From: Streptomyces sp. NBC_00178
Lineage (GTDB): Bacteria; Actinomycetota; Actinomycetes; Streptomycetales; Streptomycetaceae
DNA: 62,364 bases
Assembly (NCBI RefSeq): GCF_036206005.1
Contig: NZ_CP108144.1
Location: forward strand, 1-62,364
Reading direction: 5' to 3'
The translations under genes and the position numbers were made by a program. Below the pieces are notes generated by a model that worked only from the letters and a program-made list of their open reading frames with translations, made no database searches and was not told where the DNA came from. Below, piece by piece: positions 1 to 9,000 of this stretch (its first letter is position 1; each line of letters opens with the position of its first letter).

Positions 1-146
1 ATGCAGCGGCAAGCCGCTGCATAGAGCACAAATTGCGCAAGCGCAATTCGGATTCCGGCGCAAGCGCCGGAATGAATTCCGTAAACGGAATTCTGAACGG
101 AACGCAATTCGCGCAAGCGCGAATTGTGGGAGTCCCCGCAAGCGGG
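1..146. other. Left telomere: array of six AA-spaced palindromes
   Basis: Palindromes lie at 1-22 (10-bp arms), 31-48 (8), 52-73 (10), 74-93 (9), 105-126 (10) and 135-146 (5). In each one the arms are separated by exactly AA on this strand, so TT on the 3'-ended strand. Such arrays fold the 3' overhang during terminal patching by terminal protein. The sequence does not begin with the archetypal Streptomyces telomere CCCGCGGAGCGGG. Confidence 0.9.
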
Positions 147-356
147 TCCTCCTAGGCTGGCTACGGGGTGAGGGTGCATCACGTGCGGGCCTGTGTAGGG
201 CTTGGGAATCCTAGCCAGTACCCCGACAACGAATGTGACGGGCCGTCGGTCCGATTGGGTGCCGGCCCTACCGCAGTGACGGGCTCCGCTGCGCTCCACC
301 CGAACCCATCCTCATCATCGAAAACCGACTACTCGCGTTCGCCAATACCCCGTCAG
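1..356. repeat. Left terminal inverted repeat
   Basis: The first ~350 bases match the reverse complement of the last ~355 bases. Identity is very high over the outer ~150 bases, then decays with many substitutions and small indels. The last clear match is near the CACCCCGTCA-like block around 345-356. No convincing gene lies between 1 and 553. This symmetry is the main reason for calling the window a complete linear replicon. Confidence 0.95.
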
Positions 357-553
357 CCTACCCTATGAGCCATGCGTACGGGCGGGAATCAGACCATGTG
401 TCAGCCTCAAGGGAGAACCTCTGATACCAACATGCATCACAACGCCTAGCTGTGTAGAGCTTGGGGTCGTCGGACACCACCTCTCTGATTGCGCGCCGCA
501 GTCTGTGAAAAGGTGAAAAGGGCAATATCCAGGAACCTAAGGGCTGTCCCACT

Positions 554-1867
554 TCACCGAGGAATGATCAAATCGGTGAACTGTCCCACGGTTGGAACTC
601 GGCCCCGGTTGAAGACGACAGCTACGAACACGACCACCACCGGCAGCAGAGGGATGAGGGCAGCCTCGGGCAATCCGAGTACGGCCGCACCAGCCATCAC
701 CAGTACGACGGTAAGCCCCACCACGACCCCTCGGATCCGCTCCCTCGGTGCGGCTGGAACCACATCGGCGAATTGATCTGCGTCGAGGAGGTCGTCGATA
801 CGCCCCTCGGCGTAGCGTTCGGCAATTGTCAGCAGCATCACGGTGAGGTCTTCAAGGGCGCGGCCTGGGTCGGAGTCCTGCCGGGCTTCGGCCTTCCGTA
901 GCGCGCCCACTACCAGTGCGGCATGTGCCTTGAACTGGTGCTCGTTGTGCCGTCTGGCTCTGGCGCGACGGGTGCGGTGAGCCCTCCAGATGGCGCGCTC
1001 GACCGGTTGAACGGAGACTCGCGGGATCTGGCAGTCCGGCTGGGTTTCCTCCCACCGGCGGAGAACGACCGCGCACTGGGCTGCGACCGTCAGCAGGGCA
1101 ACGACCGGCCAGCAGCGTCGATCCTCCGCGCGGGCACTCTCCCTGTCCGCGTACTTAGTGAGGCCCTCGAGGTCGTAGGCGGAAAGTGTCGCGCCCCTGC
1201 CAGAGCCGATGAGGTTCGTACTCTTGATGAGCCGCACTTCAGCGGTCAGGATCAAGGCCCAGAACAGGAGCTTCGTGACCCTGCCGATCGCGGAAGAGTC
1301 CCAAGGGAGGACCGCCGTCGGTAGAGCCGCGAAGCCGCTGAGCAGTTCCTGTACCAAGCCGGACTGTGGTCCCGGATCGGCGCTCCACCGCAGATGCTCC
1401 CAGTCGGCCATGTCCTCGACGTGCAGCACGATGAACAGCAGTACGGCAAACCGGAGTGTCTTGATCGACCCTGCTACAGGCAGAGCGCGCCACCAGCGCA
1501 CGACGTACGAAGGCGCCAATCCGTTACCGCCAACACGATCGTGGATTCGAGGCGGCAGCAGCAGCATCTGAGTCAACAGTGGAGCAGCGCGGCGCACCCC
1601 CGAGTCGGCGCGCCAGCGCTCGAAGCGCTCCCAAGAAGCAGACCCCCAGCGCTGAATCGGTCCAGGAATGAGGAGCAGAAGCATCCCGACCAGGACCAAC
1701 CACGGGGAAAGCACGCCGACAAGAGCGATCGTAAACACGGGGACAGTCTCACGCACCCACCGACAGCCGGGCTTCGAATTCGACGAATCCAGCACAGTCC
1801 CGACGTTCACTCGGTGTGCCGTTTCTTCAGGTGAACCCGTGCCCGCGATCGGGTGAGGGGCCGTCAT
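554..1867 (-). CDS. Subtelomeric multi-pass membrane protein, unknown function
   Basis: About 437 residues. Hydrophobic segments are visible near residues 40-68 (FTIALVGVLSPWLVLVGMLL), ~125-145, ~190-210 and at the C-terminus (GVVVGLTVVLVMAGAAVLGL and a following segment). The middle is rich in Arg and Glu and probably cytoplasmic. I do not recognise the family. The frame stays open upstream to 2341, but that part lies over the divergent lipoprotein gene and has non-coding composition, so the ATG at 1867 was chosen. Its ribosome site is weak, and later GTG starts are possible. It is the first gene inside the left terminal repeat. Confidence 0.6.
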   Translation of the reverse strand: MTAPHPIAGTGSPEETAHRVNVGTVLDSSNSKPGCRWVRETVPVFTIALVGVLSPWLVLVGMLLLLIPGPIQRWGSASWERFERWRADSGVRRAAPLLTQMLLLPPRIHDRVGGNGLAPSYVVRWWRALPVAGSIKTLRFAVLLFIVLHVEDMADWEHLRWSADPGPQSGLVQELLSGFAALPTAVLPWDSSAIGRVTKLLFWALILTAEVRLIKSTNLIGSGRGATLSAYDLEGLTKYADRESARAEDRRCWPVVALLTVAAQCAVVLRRWEETQPDCQIPRVSVQPVERAIWRAHRTRRARARRHNEHQFKAHAALVVGALRKAEARQDSDPGRALEDLTVMLLTIAERYAEGRIDDLLDADQFADVVPAAPRERIRGVVVGLTVVLVMAGAAVLGLPEAALIPLLPVVVVFVAVVFNRGRVPTVGQFTDLIIPR

Positions 1868-1912
1868 GACCGCTGTGTGCGGCGAGGGGCGGCTGCTACA
1901 CCACGTCCTGTG

Positions 1913-2656
1913 ATGATCTCCCTGATGCGGCGTGGTCTGCCCGCGCTCGCCCTCGCCGCCCTGCCCCTGCTCGCGACGTCGTGCCCCGCTGGCGCCGTGA
2001 TGGTGCCCACGCCGGTGGAGGAGCTGCCCTTCACCTCCTACGCCCCGGCCCAGCCTCCCGCCGGCGCACCCAGTGTCCGGATGGCGCTGCCGCTGTTCGA
2101 TGCGATCGACCGGCTCCCGGTCGCCGCAGAACACCGCGAGGGCTACCAGCGAACCCTGTACAAGCACTGGAACCGCGGCCTGAACGCCACCGACGGCTGC
2201 GACACCCGCCGAGAAGTCATCCTCGCCGAGGCTGTCGAAGCACCCGCTGTCGCGGCCGGCTGCAAGCTCACCGGAGGATCGTGGCGCAGCGCCTACGACA
2301 ACCTGGTGGTGACAGACGCAGGCCGACTCGACGTCGACCACTTCGTGCCGCTGGCTGAGGTGTTCGACTCCGAGCAGACACCGTGGAGCGCGGAGCGGCG
2401 CGAGGCCTATGCGAACGACCAGGACAGCCCCGACACGCTGATCGCTGTCTCGGCCGCCTCCAACCGGTCCAAGTCAGACAAGGACCCCGCACAGTGGATG
2501 CCCACCGACGGGACCTACCACTGCACCTACGCCGCGACCTGGGTCGCGACGAAGCTCCGCTGGGACCTGGCCGTCGACGAGAACGAGCGCCAGGCGCTCC
2601 TCGGGACCGCGGAGGACTGCGGCGACACCACTGTCACCTACACACCCGCCCCGTAA
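1913..2656 (+). CDS. Secreted HNH-endonuclease-like lipoprotein (GmrSD C-terminal/DUF1524 type)
   Basis: About 247 residues. A signal peptide ends in a lipobox (LLATSC), so the product is probably a membrane-anchored lipoprotein outside the cell. The C-terminal half carries the His-Asn nuclease pattern of this family: VDHFVPLAEVFDS, then AYANDQDSPDTLIAVSAASN and NRSKSDKDPAQWMP. Cys residues (DGCDTR, CKLTGG, YHCTYA, EDCGDT) probably form disulfides. A paralogue with the same architecture lies at 54230-54952 near the other end. The start could also be ATG 1925. Family members are predicted extracellular nucleases; the substrate is unknown. Confidence 0.8.
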   Translation: MISLMRRGLPALALAALPLLATSCPAGAVMVPTPVEELPFTSYAPAQPPAGAPSVRMALPLFDAIDRLPVAAEHREGYQRTLYKHWNRGLNATDGCDTRREVILAEAVEAPAVAAGCKLTGGSWRSAYDNLVVTDAGRLDVDHFVPLAEVFDSEQTPWSAERREAYANDQDSPDTLIAVSAASNRSKSDKDPAQWMPTDGTYHCTYAATWVATKLRWDLAVDENERQALLGTAEDCGDTTVTYTPAP

Positions 2657-2843
2657 CCCCGGCCCGGGACGTTGGTGCAGGGCGTAGACGGCCTGGCAAT
2701 GCCCCCGGGTCTGGCGCCTGCTGAAGGGGTTCCCCCACTACTCCTGCTGCGCCTCCCACCAGATGCGACGTGCGGCGAGATGTCGAGGGGCCAGATGTTC
2801 AATTGTCCGAACAAGGGAGCCGATAGACGTTCATCCTTGGGGC

Positions 2844-4277
2844 ATGACGCAGTTCGTCGCCTTGTCGGCGCCACACAGCACGCAGAGGATCACGTCACTC
2901 ACGCGACGGGAAGCCTTCGAGTATCTCAACGGCGATGGCAGACCTTGGTGGGGTCGGCTCAACGAAGTCGTTTTTCTGCAGTCACTGTATGACCTGGATG
3001 CTCTCGGCTCGACAAATTCACGGTTCAGAACCGCACGCGAAGAAATCACCCAACACAGAATAAGAAACGAAAACGACTGGCCTGACGACTGGGTTTTCAG
3101 CTATCCGAATTTTCGGATTTCGGATGGCACTGATGATGACTTTCTCGCGTTTTTGGCGCGCTTCGTGCACCCGGAGACGCAACCAGACGGTGATCACTCA
3201 TCTCGGCATGTAGAACAGTTGAATCGCATCCTGGGGCCGGATGGCTGGGCCCTGCGTCCCTTCGAGTACCTCTCGGGTCGCCCCATTTACACACCAGCTG
3301 CTGTTCAAGCCACCGAACCGTTGGTTGCACTGCCGCTGGGGGACGATGACGCCGGCAAGCTCGACCTCGTTCTCGGGCAGACCTACGGTCTGCTCGACAG
3401 GGAAGGTGAAGATGCCGCCCGCGACCTGGTGCGCATGTCTGTTTTGACACTGCGCCATGACGGCGGTTTCTTCCACCCCATGGCCGGTAACTCGTGGACG
3501 GACGCCACCTACGAAGCCGTCCTCACAGTGCCTTCTGTGCTGCTTCCGTCGTTTACTGCGACGATCACCGACACGATTTGGGCACGGCTGCAAACCGTCC
3601 TCGCCCGCCTTCAGCGCGCAGACATCCAGTCGCTCGTGGTCGACGGCGATCCCGGTCCGTTGCCGTCGGTATCAGAAGATTGGAGGGATCAGGCAGCCGA
3701 GCATGACGCTCCCATGTCGAGGCGCCTGCGTATCCTTCTTCCCACAACGGAGTTCAACGTCACTGAACAGGACTTCTCGGACCTAGAAATCCGTGGTGAG
3801 GACTTTCCCTACTTCTACGACACCCGCAAGGCTCGGCTGATCACCGATTTCCTCCTCGACGACCGGCCGCGCGTCGCCACGTTGTGTCAGGTCACCCTCA
3901 TCAACAAGGACAGCGTCCTTTCACCCAGAATAAAACTGTGGAAGAAGGACAAGACCAAGGCTGCGAAGACTGCGCTTTTTGAAACCATTCCCGGCACCGA
4001 GACTTCTCACGTAGTGAAAGCCCTCGTCGACATCAAGGATGCCCACGAAAATTTCTGGAAGGTCATCAACTTCCTACAGGGCTGCTCCGGAATGGAATTC
4101 CCCGAAAGCAGTCGGCGGCTGGTCGTCGACGACGAAGCCGAGTTGGTCAGGCTCCTGGCCGGCCAGGAGCGCACGACGCTCCTGGAAGCCGTCAAGAGCG
4201 TCATCGGGGGTGGCCTCACCGAGGAAGACATCCGGCTGATCAGCAATCGCAAGGCGCAACTCCAGCGATTTCACAGT
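2844..4277 (+). pseudogene. sduA: Shedu-type defence protein, 5' part (interrupted by IS)
   Basis: The first 478 codons of a gene cut by the IS at 4278. The N-terminus (REAFEYLNGDGRPWWGRLNEV, then SLYDLDALGSTNSRF and DWPDDWVF) resembles the AbiJ N-terminal domain 3 found on many defence proteins. The rest leads to GGLTEEDIRLISNRKAQLQRFHS, the helical linker that normally precedes the Shedu nuclease. Translation now runs five codons into the IS (EPFPS) and stops, so the product lacks its nuclease. ATG 2844 was chosen; the open frame upstream to 2763 looks non-coding. The gene is less GC-rich than its neighbours, which suggests separate acquisition. Confidence 0.82.
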
Positions 4278-5162
4278 GAGCCTTTTCCATCTTGATCAGG
4301 TGGCGAGTTCGAGGGCGATGACGGCGCGGACGACGGTGGTGATCCGGGTGGTGCTGCAACGGAGCTTCCGCAGGAGCCGCCAGCATTTGAGGGTGGCCAT
4401 GGCTCGTTCGCCGAGGCTTCGGATCTTGGCGTGATCGCGGTTGTGACGCCGGCGCCAACCGCGCAGACCTTTGCCACGGAACGGGACGCGGACAGCAGGA
4501 CCTGCGCCCTGATACGCCTTGTCCGCCCAGCACTTGATGCCATCGGCGGCGAGAGCGGCGGGAATGCCGTGGGTCCGGGCCGCGGTCAGATCGTGTACTG
4601 CCCCGGGCAGCGCGTCCGAAGCCCAGATCAGACGGCCGGCTGGATCCGCGAGTACCTGCACGTTCATCCCGTGGTGCTTCTTCTTCCCCGAGTAATACGG
4701 CTGGTCGGCAGCGATGCGGTCGATCGGCAGCACGGTGCCGTCGAGGATCACGTACGCCTTCCTCCGCACGGTCCGCATCGCCTGCTCCAGCGTTGGTGCC
4801 TGAGCGGCCAGGAGGTCGACGGCCTCGCGTATGTATCGGTAGACCGTCGCTATCCCGACGCGGAAACCTGCTGCAAGGCGGGCGTAGGTGTCGCCGCAGC
4901 GAAGGTGCGCCAAGACGAGCAGGGCTTGCCGGCCGCAGGTCAGGCGACGCCATCGGGAGCCGATTCGACGGCGGTGACCTGCGAGGAGACCGGAGAGGTG
5001 CTGCAGGGTGCGGCTGGACAGATCGATGCCGGACGGGTAGACAAGCACGCGAAGGCTCCTGGCGGACTGGTGATCTTGGTCGTGAACCCGTCTACCAGGG
5101 GCTTTCTTCATGTCCGCTGCCGGGGCCGCCCGTCTAACCTCCCGTCAGGTTGGAAACAGCTC
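4278..5162. mobile_element. IS5-family-like insertion sequence, 885 bp, intact
   Basis: The ends are imperfect inverted repeats of about 22 bp: left GAGCCTTTTCCATCTTGATC, right (reverse complement) GAGCTGTTTCCAACCTGACG. The element is flanked by a 3-bp target duplication, AGT, at 4275-4277 and 5163-5165. One transposase fills it, on the minus strand. Removing the IS plus one AGT joins FHS to LLTDQEYFEQE in the same frame and restores a Shedu gene. Insertion plus duplication is 888 bp, a multiple of three, but the IS brings an in-frame stop at 4293. Confidence 0.92.
4296..5048 (-). CDS. DDE transposase of IS5-type element
   Basis: About 250 residues from GTG 5048 (start VLVYPSGIDLSSRTL, as in related Streptomyces transposases); ATG 5111 would add 21 residues. 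An N-terminal HTH (GDTYARLAAGFRVGIATVYRYI) is followed by a DDE catalytic core: YVILDGTVLP (first Asp), ALPGAVHDLTAARTHG (second Asp) and LGERAMATLKCWRLL (Glu). The core is of the DDE_Tnp_4 kind. The frame has no breaks, so the enzyme may be active. It is transcribed against the disrupted Shedu gene. Confidence 0.9.
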   Translation of the reverse strand: MLVYPSGIDLSSRTLQHLSGLLAGHRRRIGSRWRRLTCGRQALLVLAHLRCGDTYARLAAGFRVGIATVYRYIREAVDLLAAQAPTLEQAMRTVRRKAYVILDGTVLPIDRIAADQPYYSGKKKHHGMNVQVLADPAGRLIWASDALPGAVHDLTAARTHGIPAALAADGIKCWADKAYQGAGPAVRVPFRGKGLRGWRRRHNRDHAKIRSLGERAMATLKCWRLLRKLRCSTTRITTVVRAVIALELAT

Positions 5163-5165
5163 AGT

Positions 5166-5789
5166 CTGCTGACCGACCAGGAGTACTTCGAGCAGGAGCG
5201 CAAAAGTGCGGCAGGCCCGGAGGCCGTGTGGCAGAAGCTCTTCGAAGAGAATCCTTGGATCTTCGGCTACGGTCTCAACCTCGTCGCCTGCGAACCGTTG
5301 AACGGCGGGAAGCTGGAGCGGTTCACAACCGGGGCCAACATCTTCACCGGCGCCGGGAAGCGCAGTGACGCTGTCATGCGCTCCAAGGGATTCATCAGCA
5401 GCCTGCTGCTCTGCGAGATCAAGACTCATCTCACGCCTCTGCTGGCAGCCACACCGTACCGGCTTCCGGACGTCTACCAAGTATCCAAGGAAGTTGTCGG
5501 CGCCGTGGCGCAGGTGCAGAAGACCGCGCACAAGGCCCTTCGTCAGGTCGCAGGTGAGCTGCACACGCTCTACGAAGACAGTGGCGCCCCGACCGATATC
5601 GAGGTCGCCACCGTCCGCCCCAAACAGGTGCTGGTGATCGGAAATCTTCGTCAGCTCACGGAACGCAATGCGGGTAACCCTGAGAAGATCGCCTCTTTCG
5701 AGCAGTACAGGCGATCCGTCCAGGACGTCGAGGTCATCACGTTCGACGAACTCTACGAACGGGCCTGCTTCATCGTCGGTGACCGCTGA
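5166..5789 (+). pseudogene. sduA: Shedu nuclease domain (DUF4263), 3' part of interrupted gene
   Basis: These 207 codons continue the gene starting at 2844. EYFEQERK, GPEAVWQKLFEENPWIFGYGLN and the D...ExK nuclease core (KRSDAVM, then LLLCEIKTH) identify the Shedu SduA/DUF4263 domain, a PD-(D/E)xK-type nuclease used against phage. A Gln in VAQVQKT may complete the active site. The frame is intact to its stop, but it has lost its start and promoter to the IS. The restored protein would be about 685 residues. Confidence 0.88.
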
Positions 5790-5795
5790 GGCAGG

Positions 5796-6881
5796 TCACC
5801 GTACGAGTGAGAGGGCAGGGCGTGCGGGCGCGCTCTTCTGCTCGCCGCCTCGGAAGCTGATGGGGGCGAGGCCGAAGACGTAGTGGTTGAGCTCTTCGGG
5901 GTAGATGTGCACTGCTTTCGCCAGTTCGCTGACGGGGACTTTGTCCGCTCGTAGCGCTTCGAAGACCTTGGAGATCAGCTTGCTGTTCTCCCGGACCATG
6001 GTGGAGCCGGGTTCGCCTTTGCGGTAGCCGAGTTGCGCAAGCTGCTTGGCGGTCTGCTGGAAACGCCATTCGGAGAGGAGCTGCAGGGTCCGCAGGCGGT
6101 AGGAGAAGGCCATCGCGGATACTCCCCAGCGCCTCTTTGCGCTCAGTATGCGCTCGACTGAGGCGTTGTTGACTTGCTGGGCGAGCATGCCTGCCTTCGG
6201 CATGAGGAAGGCGGAGGCGAAGGCGTCGGCGGCTGTCTCGGCGGCAGGGCCGCGGGGAGTTTGGTAGCCGCTGTGGAGGACGAGGTGGCCCAGTTCGTGG
6301 GCGGCGTCGAAGCGGCCTCGTTCCCCGGTCTTACGGGTGTTGAGCAGGATGTAGGGGGTGCCGTGCCGGGTGGTGGAGAAGGCGTCCGCGTCCAGGCAGT
6401 CGGGGGCGAGGGAGAAGACGCGTACCCCGTGCGCTTCGAGGAGGTGGACCATGTTGGGGGCCGGCGCTTCGCCAAGGCCCCAGTCGGCGCGGACCTGCTC
6501 GGCCGCAGTCTCAGGCGTCAGGTCACCGTAGGTGGGGACATCTGGTTCGGGGAGGGTGAAGTGCTCTTCGAGCCAGTGGTTCAGGGTGGCGGCGATGGAG
6601 CCGCAGCTGAGAGCGCTGTCGCGTTCAGCTGCGCTCATCTTCGAGGGGGCGCGGAAGCTGACGGCGCCGGGGACCATGTCTGGAGCTGGTGGCGCGTAGA
6701 AGAAGGACATGGGGAAGCGGAGGGCCGCGGCGAGTGAGGAAAGTGTTTCCTCGGACGGGGTCTTGCGTGCATTCTCGAACGCCGTGATGCTCTGGGCAGA
6801 GAAGCCCGATTCGCGGGACAGTGCCGCGAGCGTCATGCGCCGTCGTTTGCGTGCGAGTACCAGTCTTTCGGGGGTGAACAC
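5796..6881 (-). CDS. XRE regulator fused to ImmA/IrrE metallopeptidase
   Basis: 361 residues. The N-terminal XRE helix-turn-helix (LARKRRRMTLAALSRESGFSAQSITAFENARKTPSEETL) occupies about residues 8-50. The zinc peptidase domain has HELGHLVLH near residue 196 and a downstream Glu in AAETAADAFASAFLMP. Such proteins typically cleave a repressor or partner on stress, phage or mobile-element cues. The gene ends 7 bp from the Shedu stop, facing it, and lies 21 bp downstream of the gene at 6903-7565 on the same strand, so the two probably form an operon. The start is supported by the intact HTH. Confidence 0.9.
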   Translation of the reverse strand: MFTPERLVLARKRRRMTLAALSRESGFSAQSITAFENARKTPSEETLSSLAAALRFPMSFFYAPPAPDMVPGAVSFRAPSKMSAAERDSALSCGSIAATLNHWLEEHFTLPEPDVPTYGDLTPETAAEQVRADWGLGEAPAPNMVHLLEAHGVRVFSLAPDCLDADAFSTTRHGTPYILLNTRKTGERGRFDAAHELGHLVLHSGYQTPRGPAAETAADAFASAFLMPKAGMLAQQVNNASVERILSAKRRWGVSAMAFSYRLRTLQLLSEWRFQQTAKQLAQLGYRKGEPGSTMVRENSKLISKVFEALRADKVPVSELAKAVHIYPEELNHYVFGLAPISFRGGEQKSAPARPALSLVR

Positions 6882-6902
6882 TTTCCCCAGCTCCCGTCGT
6901 GC

Positions 6903-7565
6903 TTAGTCGGTCTTCCTGACCTCGAAGTCCAGGTCGTCGCCGTCGTCGGGCGCGTCCAGGAGGGCGATGTCGAGGCCCGGGTCGGTGCGGATGAAGAGTG
7001 GAATGCGCTCACTCCACTCGTTCACGTATTTTCCCTCCATTTTCTTGGGGAGGGAAAGTTCTGCGGACAGCTTGCCTTCTGCGTTTCGTTCATAGAGCAG
7101 GAACCACAGGGGCATGGAGTCGAGTTCGCCGCCGAACTCGACTTCATCGCGGGAGCTGAAGACTCCCTGGCCGCTGCGTTCGTACTTCGTGTTGTTCTCG
7201 ACCAGCTGCGCCATGACCCGGCCCTTGGGGTTCTTGGAGCGGACCGAGCAGTCGAGGTCGGCGACGCCTCCTGAGCCGCTGACGGCGGTGATGGCGTGGC
7301 TCCCCGAGGGGTGGACGACGCGCAGGATGCTGTCTCGTGCGGTGTACTTCCAGATCGGATCCCGATTTGCCGGGTCAGTCAGGTGTTCTGCGAGGAACCG
7401 GTTGGTCCTGCTCCAGAACGTGATGCCTGCCATCGCCGGCGCGTCGAACTCGGTGCACATCTTGGCCTCAGCAACGGCCCGGTCCAGCACACCTTCGAAT
7501 AGCTTCTTGTCCACGCCGAGCTGCTTGAGCCGGGTGGCAACCTCGTGCGCTTCGCTGCCAGTCAC
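6903..7565 (-). CDS. Hypothetical partner of the XRE/ImmA-IrrE gene
   Basis: 220 residues from GTG 7565, chosen because GGGAGGGG lies about 5 bases upstream; a TTG at 7592 is also in frame. I do not recognise the fold. Features include FWSRTNRFLAEHL, VVHPSGSHAITAVSGSGGVADLDC and an acidic C-terminus (DAPDDGDDLDFEV). No signal peptide or membrane segment is seen. It directly precedes the protease gene, so it is a candidate substrate, sensor or effector controlled by it (inference). Confidence 0.7.
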   Translation of the reverse strand: MTGSEAHEVATRLKQLGVDKKLFEGVLDRAVAEAKMCTEFDAPAMAGITFWSRTNRFLAEHLTDPANRDPIWKYTARDSILRVVHPSGSHAITAVSGSGGVADLDCSVRSKNPKGRVMAQLVENNTKYERSGQGVFSSRDEVEFGGELDSMPLWFLLYERNAEGKLSAELSLPKKMEGKYVNEWSERIPLFIRTDPGLDIALLDAPDDGDDLDFEVRKTD

Positions 7566-7711
7566 TACATCCCCTCCCAGGGTCGGTTTCAAGGACCGTA
7601 CCTGGTATGAGGGCTGTTTTTTGAAACCTTGGCGATCATTGCACGCCTGTTCGAATTTGTCATGTCGGGCGTCGCTCTAGATGGACGGGCCCACCCGCAC
7701 AGCTCTACGCA

Positions 7712-7924
7712 TCACTGAGCTGCGAGGGCGACGACGGCGACCAGGACCGCGACAGCCGCGACGAAGACGCCGGCGAACGAGCCCGCGACGCCCAGGGGCT
7801 TCTCCAGGCGGGGGTGGCGGTGGGTGACATACGCCAGGCCGACCAGGACAAGCCCCGACACGAGGACCAGGAGCAGTGCGACGAACAGGACAAGGGCGAA
7901 GACGATCAGGGTGGTCGTGGGCAC
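7712..7924 (-). CDS. Small two-TM membrane protein
   Basis: 70 residues from GTG. There are two hydrophobic helices (about residues 5-32 and 48-69) with a short polar loop containing THRHPRLEKPLG. It resembles small membrane proteins common on Streptomyces plasmids; no function can be assigned. Confidence 0.6.
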   Translation of the reverse strand: MPTTTLIVFALVLFVALLLVLVSGLVLVGLAYVTHRHPRLEKPLGVAGSFAGVFVAAVAVLVAVVALAAQ

Positions 7925-8582
7925 GACGGTTCTCGTTTCGGTGAGGCGCTCGGGCTGAGCGCGGGGTCACAGCCCGCGCTCCGGGACCGCTCAATCGGTC
8001 CGACCGGCCACGGTCGGGGCGTAGAGCGGGCTCACAGACGTTGGGTTGCGGGGTGGTGGGCTGCACGATGAAGGAGGCGCCACCAAGCGGCGCAAGCCCT
8101 GTCGGTATCGCATCTCAGGCGGCACAGCGCGGCGGTCCGCGCTCCTCGCTCACTAGGTAGCCCGCCGGTGTCACTCATCGGTAAGGGAGTCAGAGACCTC
8201 GCGGTGGTCGGCCGGCCCGGCAGGCCAGCTGCGGCTTTGCGCCGCCGACGACGGTCCGGGACCCCTCTCACCTCTTCACGGCTATCGCGTGAAAGAGGTG
8301 TCGGTGTGCAAGATCGGCTTGCCCATAGGGTCTGACCTGGGGAAACGATGCGATCTTGAAAAGTGGGGTTCACACCTCCGGTCCTACCTCCGGTGCAACC
8401 CTGAATCCCCCTATGGAGACAACGATGGGAGCAACCGTGGGTGCAACCCCCCGCGGGCCCATGAGACGCCTCAGAGCCGGGCCGGTCCTGGGCTTGCCCG
8501 CCTTGCTTGCGGTGCTCTCTCTCGCGGGTGCGAGGTTGCGGAATCGGGCCCTGGCTGCGGCCTGGGTCGTCATCCTTGGCTC
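7925..8582. other. Non-coding stretch
   Basis: About 660 bases without a gene I can support. Weak frames exist (for example from about 8356 reading through 8782), but their composition is not convincing. Repeated GGTGCAACC/GGGTGCAACC-like words occur near 8390-8450. No tRNA or clear terminator was seen. Confidence 0.4.
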
Positions 8583-8738
8583 ATGGAGGACTTCGAGTTC
8601 GACTGCTGGAGTTGCTGGGAGACCAACGTGCTCCAGGGCCGCCCCAAGGGCTTCTGGACGACGACGCACTACGAGCTACCCAGCCAGTGGGACTGCTGGT
8701 CATGCGGTGCCAGCAACACCACACCCGACGACTATTGA
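8583..8738 (+). CDS. Small zinc-ribbon-like protein with two CWSC motifs
   Basis: 51 residues starting MEDFEFDCWSCWE and ending DCWSCGASNTTPDDY. Two C-x2-C pairs about 30 residues apart (DCWSC and DCWSC) suggest one zinc-binding ribbon. It is acidic and rich in Trp. A small protein of this kind could be a nucleic-acid or protein adaptor; the specific role is unknown. Confidence 0.6.
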   Translation: MEDFEFDCWSCWETNVLQGRPKGFWTTTHYELPSQWDCWSCGASNTTPDDY

Positions 8739-8781
8739 CCAGGCAGATGCCCTGTGCGGTACGCGGGCGCACCCTGGGGGT

Positions 8782-8991
8782 ATGAGCGTGCCGATAGTGA
8801 TCCACCGACCGTCTGTGACCGGGGGCCGGCGGGTCACCATCCAGGGTCAGATCGTCGGCCTGGCCCACGACGACCACGACGTGGTCGAGTTTCTACGCCG
8901 GGCCGGCCTGCCCGACTCCGAGCAGCTGCTCGACGACCCGGTGTGGGTGCAGTGGCGGGGCGGTCGGGCGCACCGGTACGAAGCGGCGTAG
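8782..8991 (+). CDS. Small hypothetical protein
   Basis: 69 residues from ATG 8782, preceded by a CTGGGGGT Shine-Dalgarno-like tract. A beta-rich start (PIVIHRPSVTGGRRVTIQGQ) and a helix (DDHDVVEFLRRAGLPDSEQLLD) suggest a compact folded protein. Family not recognised. Confidence 0.6.
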   Translation: MSVPIVIHRPSVTGGRRVTIQGQIVGLAHDDHDVVEFLRRAGLPDSEQLLDDPVWVQWRGGRAHRYEAA

Positions 8992-9000
8992 GTCCGCCTG

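Noticed and set aside
1868..2341. Upstream extension of the 554-1867 frame
   Set aside because: It overlaps the divergent lipoprotein gene and is Arg/Gly/His-rich, unlike the membrane protein that follows.
8356..8781. N-terminal extension of the 8782 gene with a hydrophobic segment
   Set aside because: It spans the two-CWSC small gene in another frame and its sequence after the hydrophobic part is low complexity.
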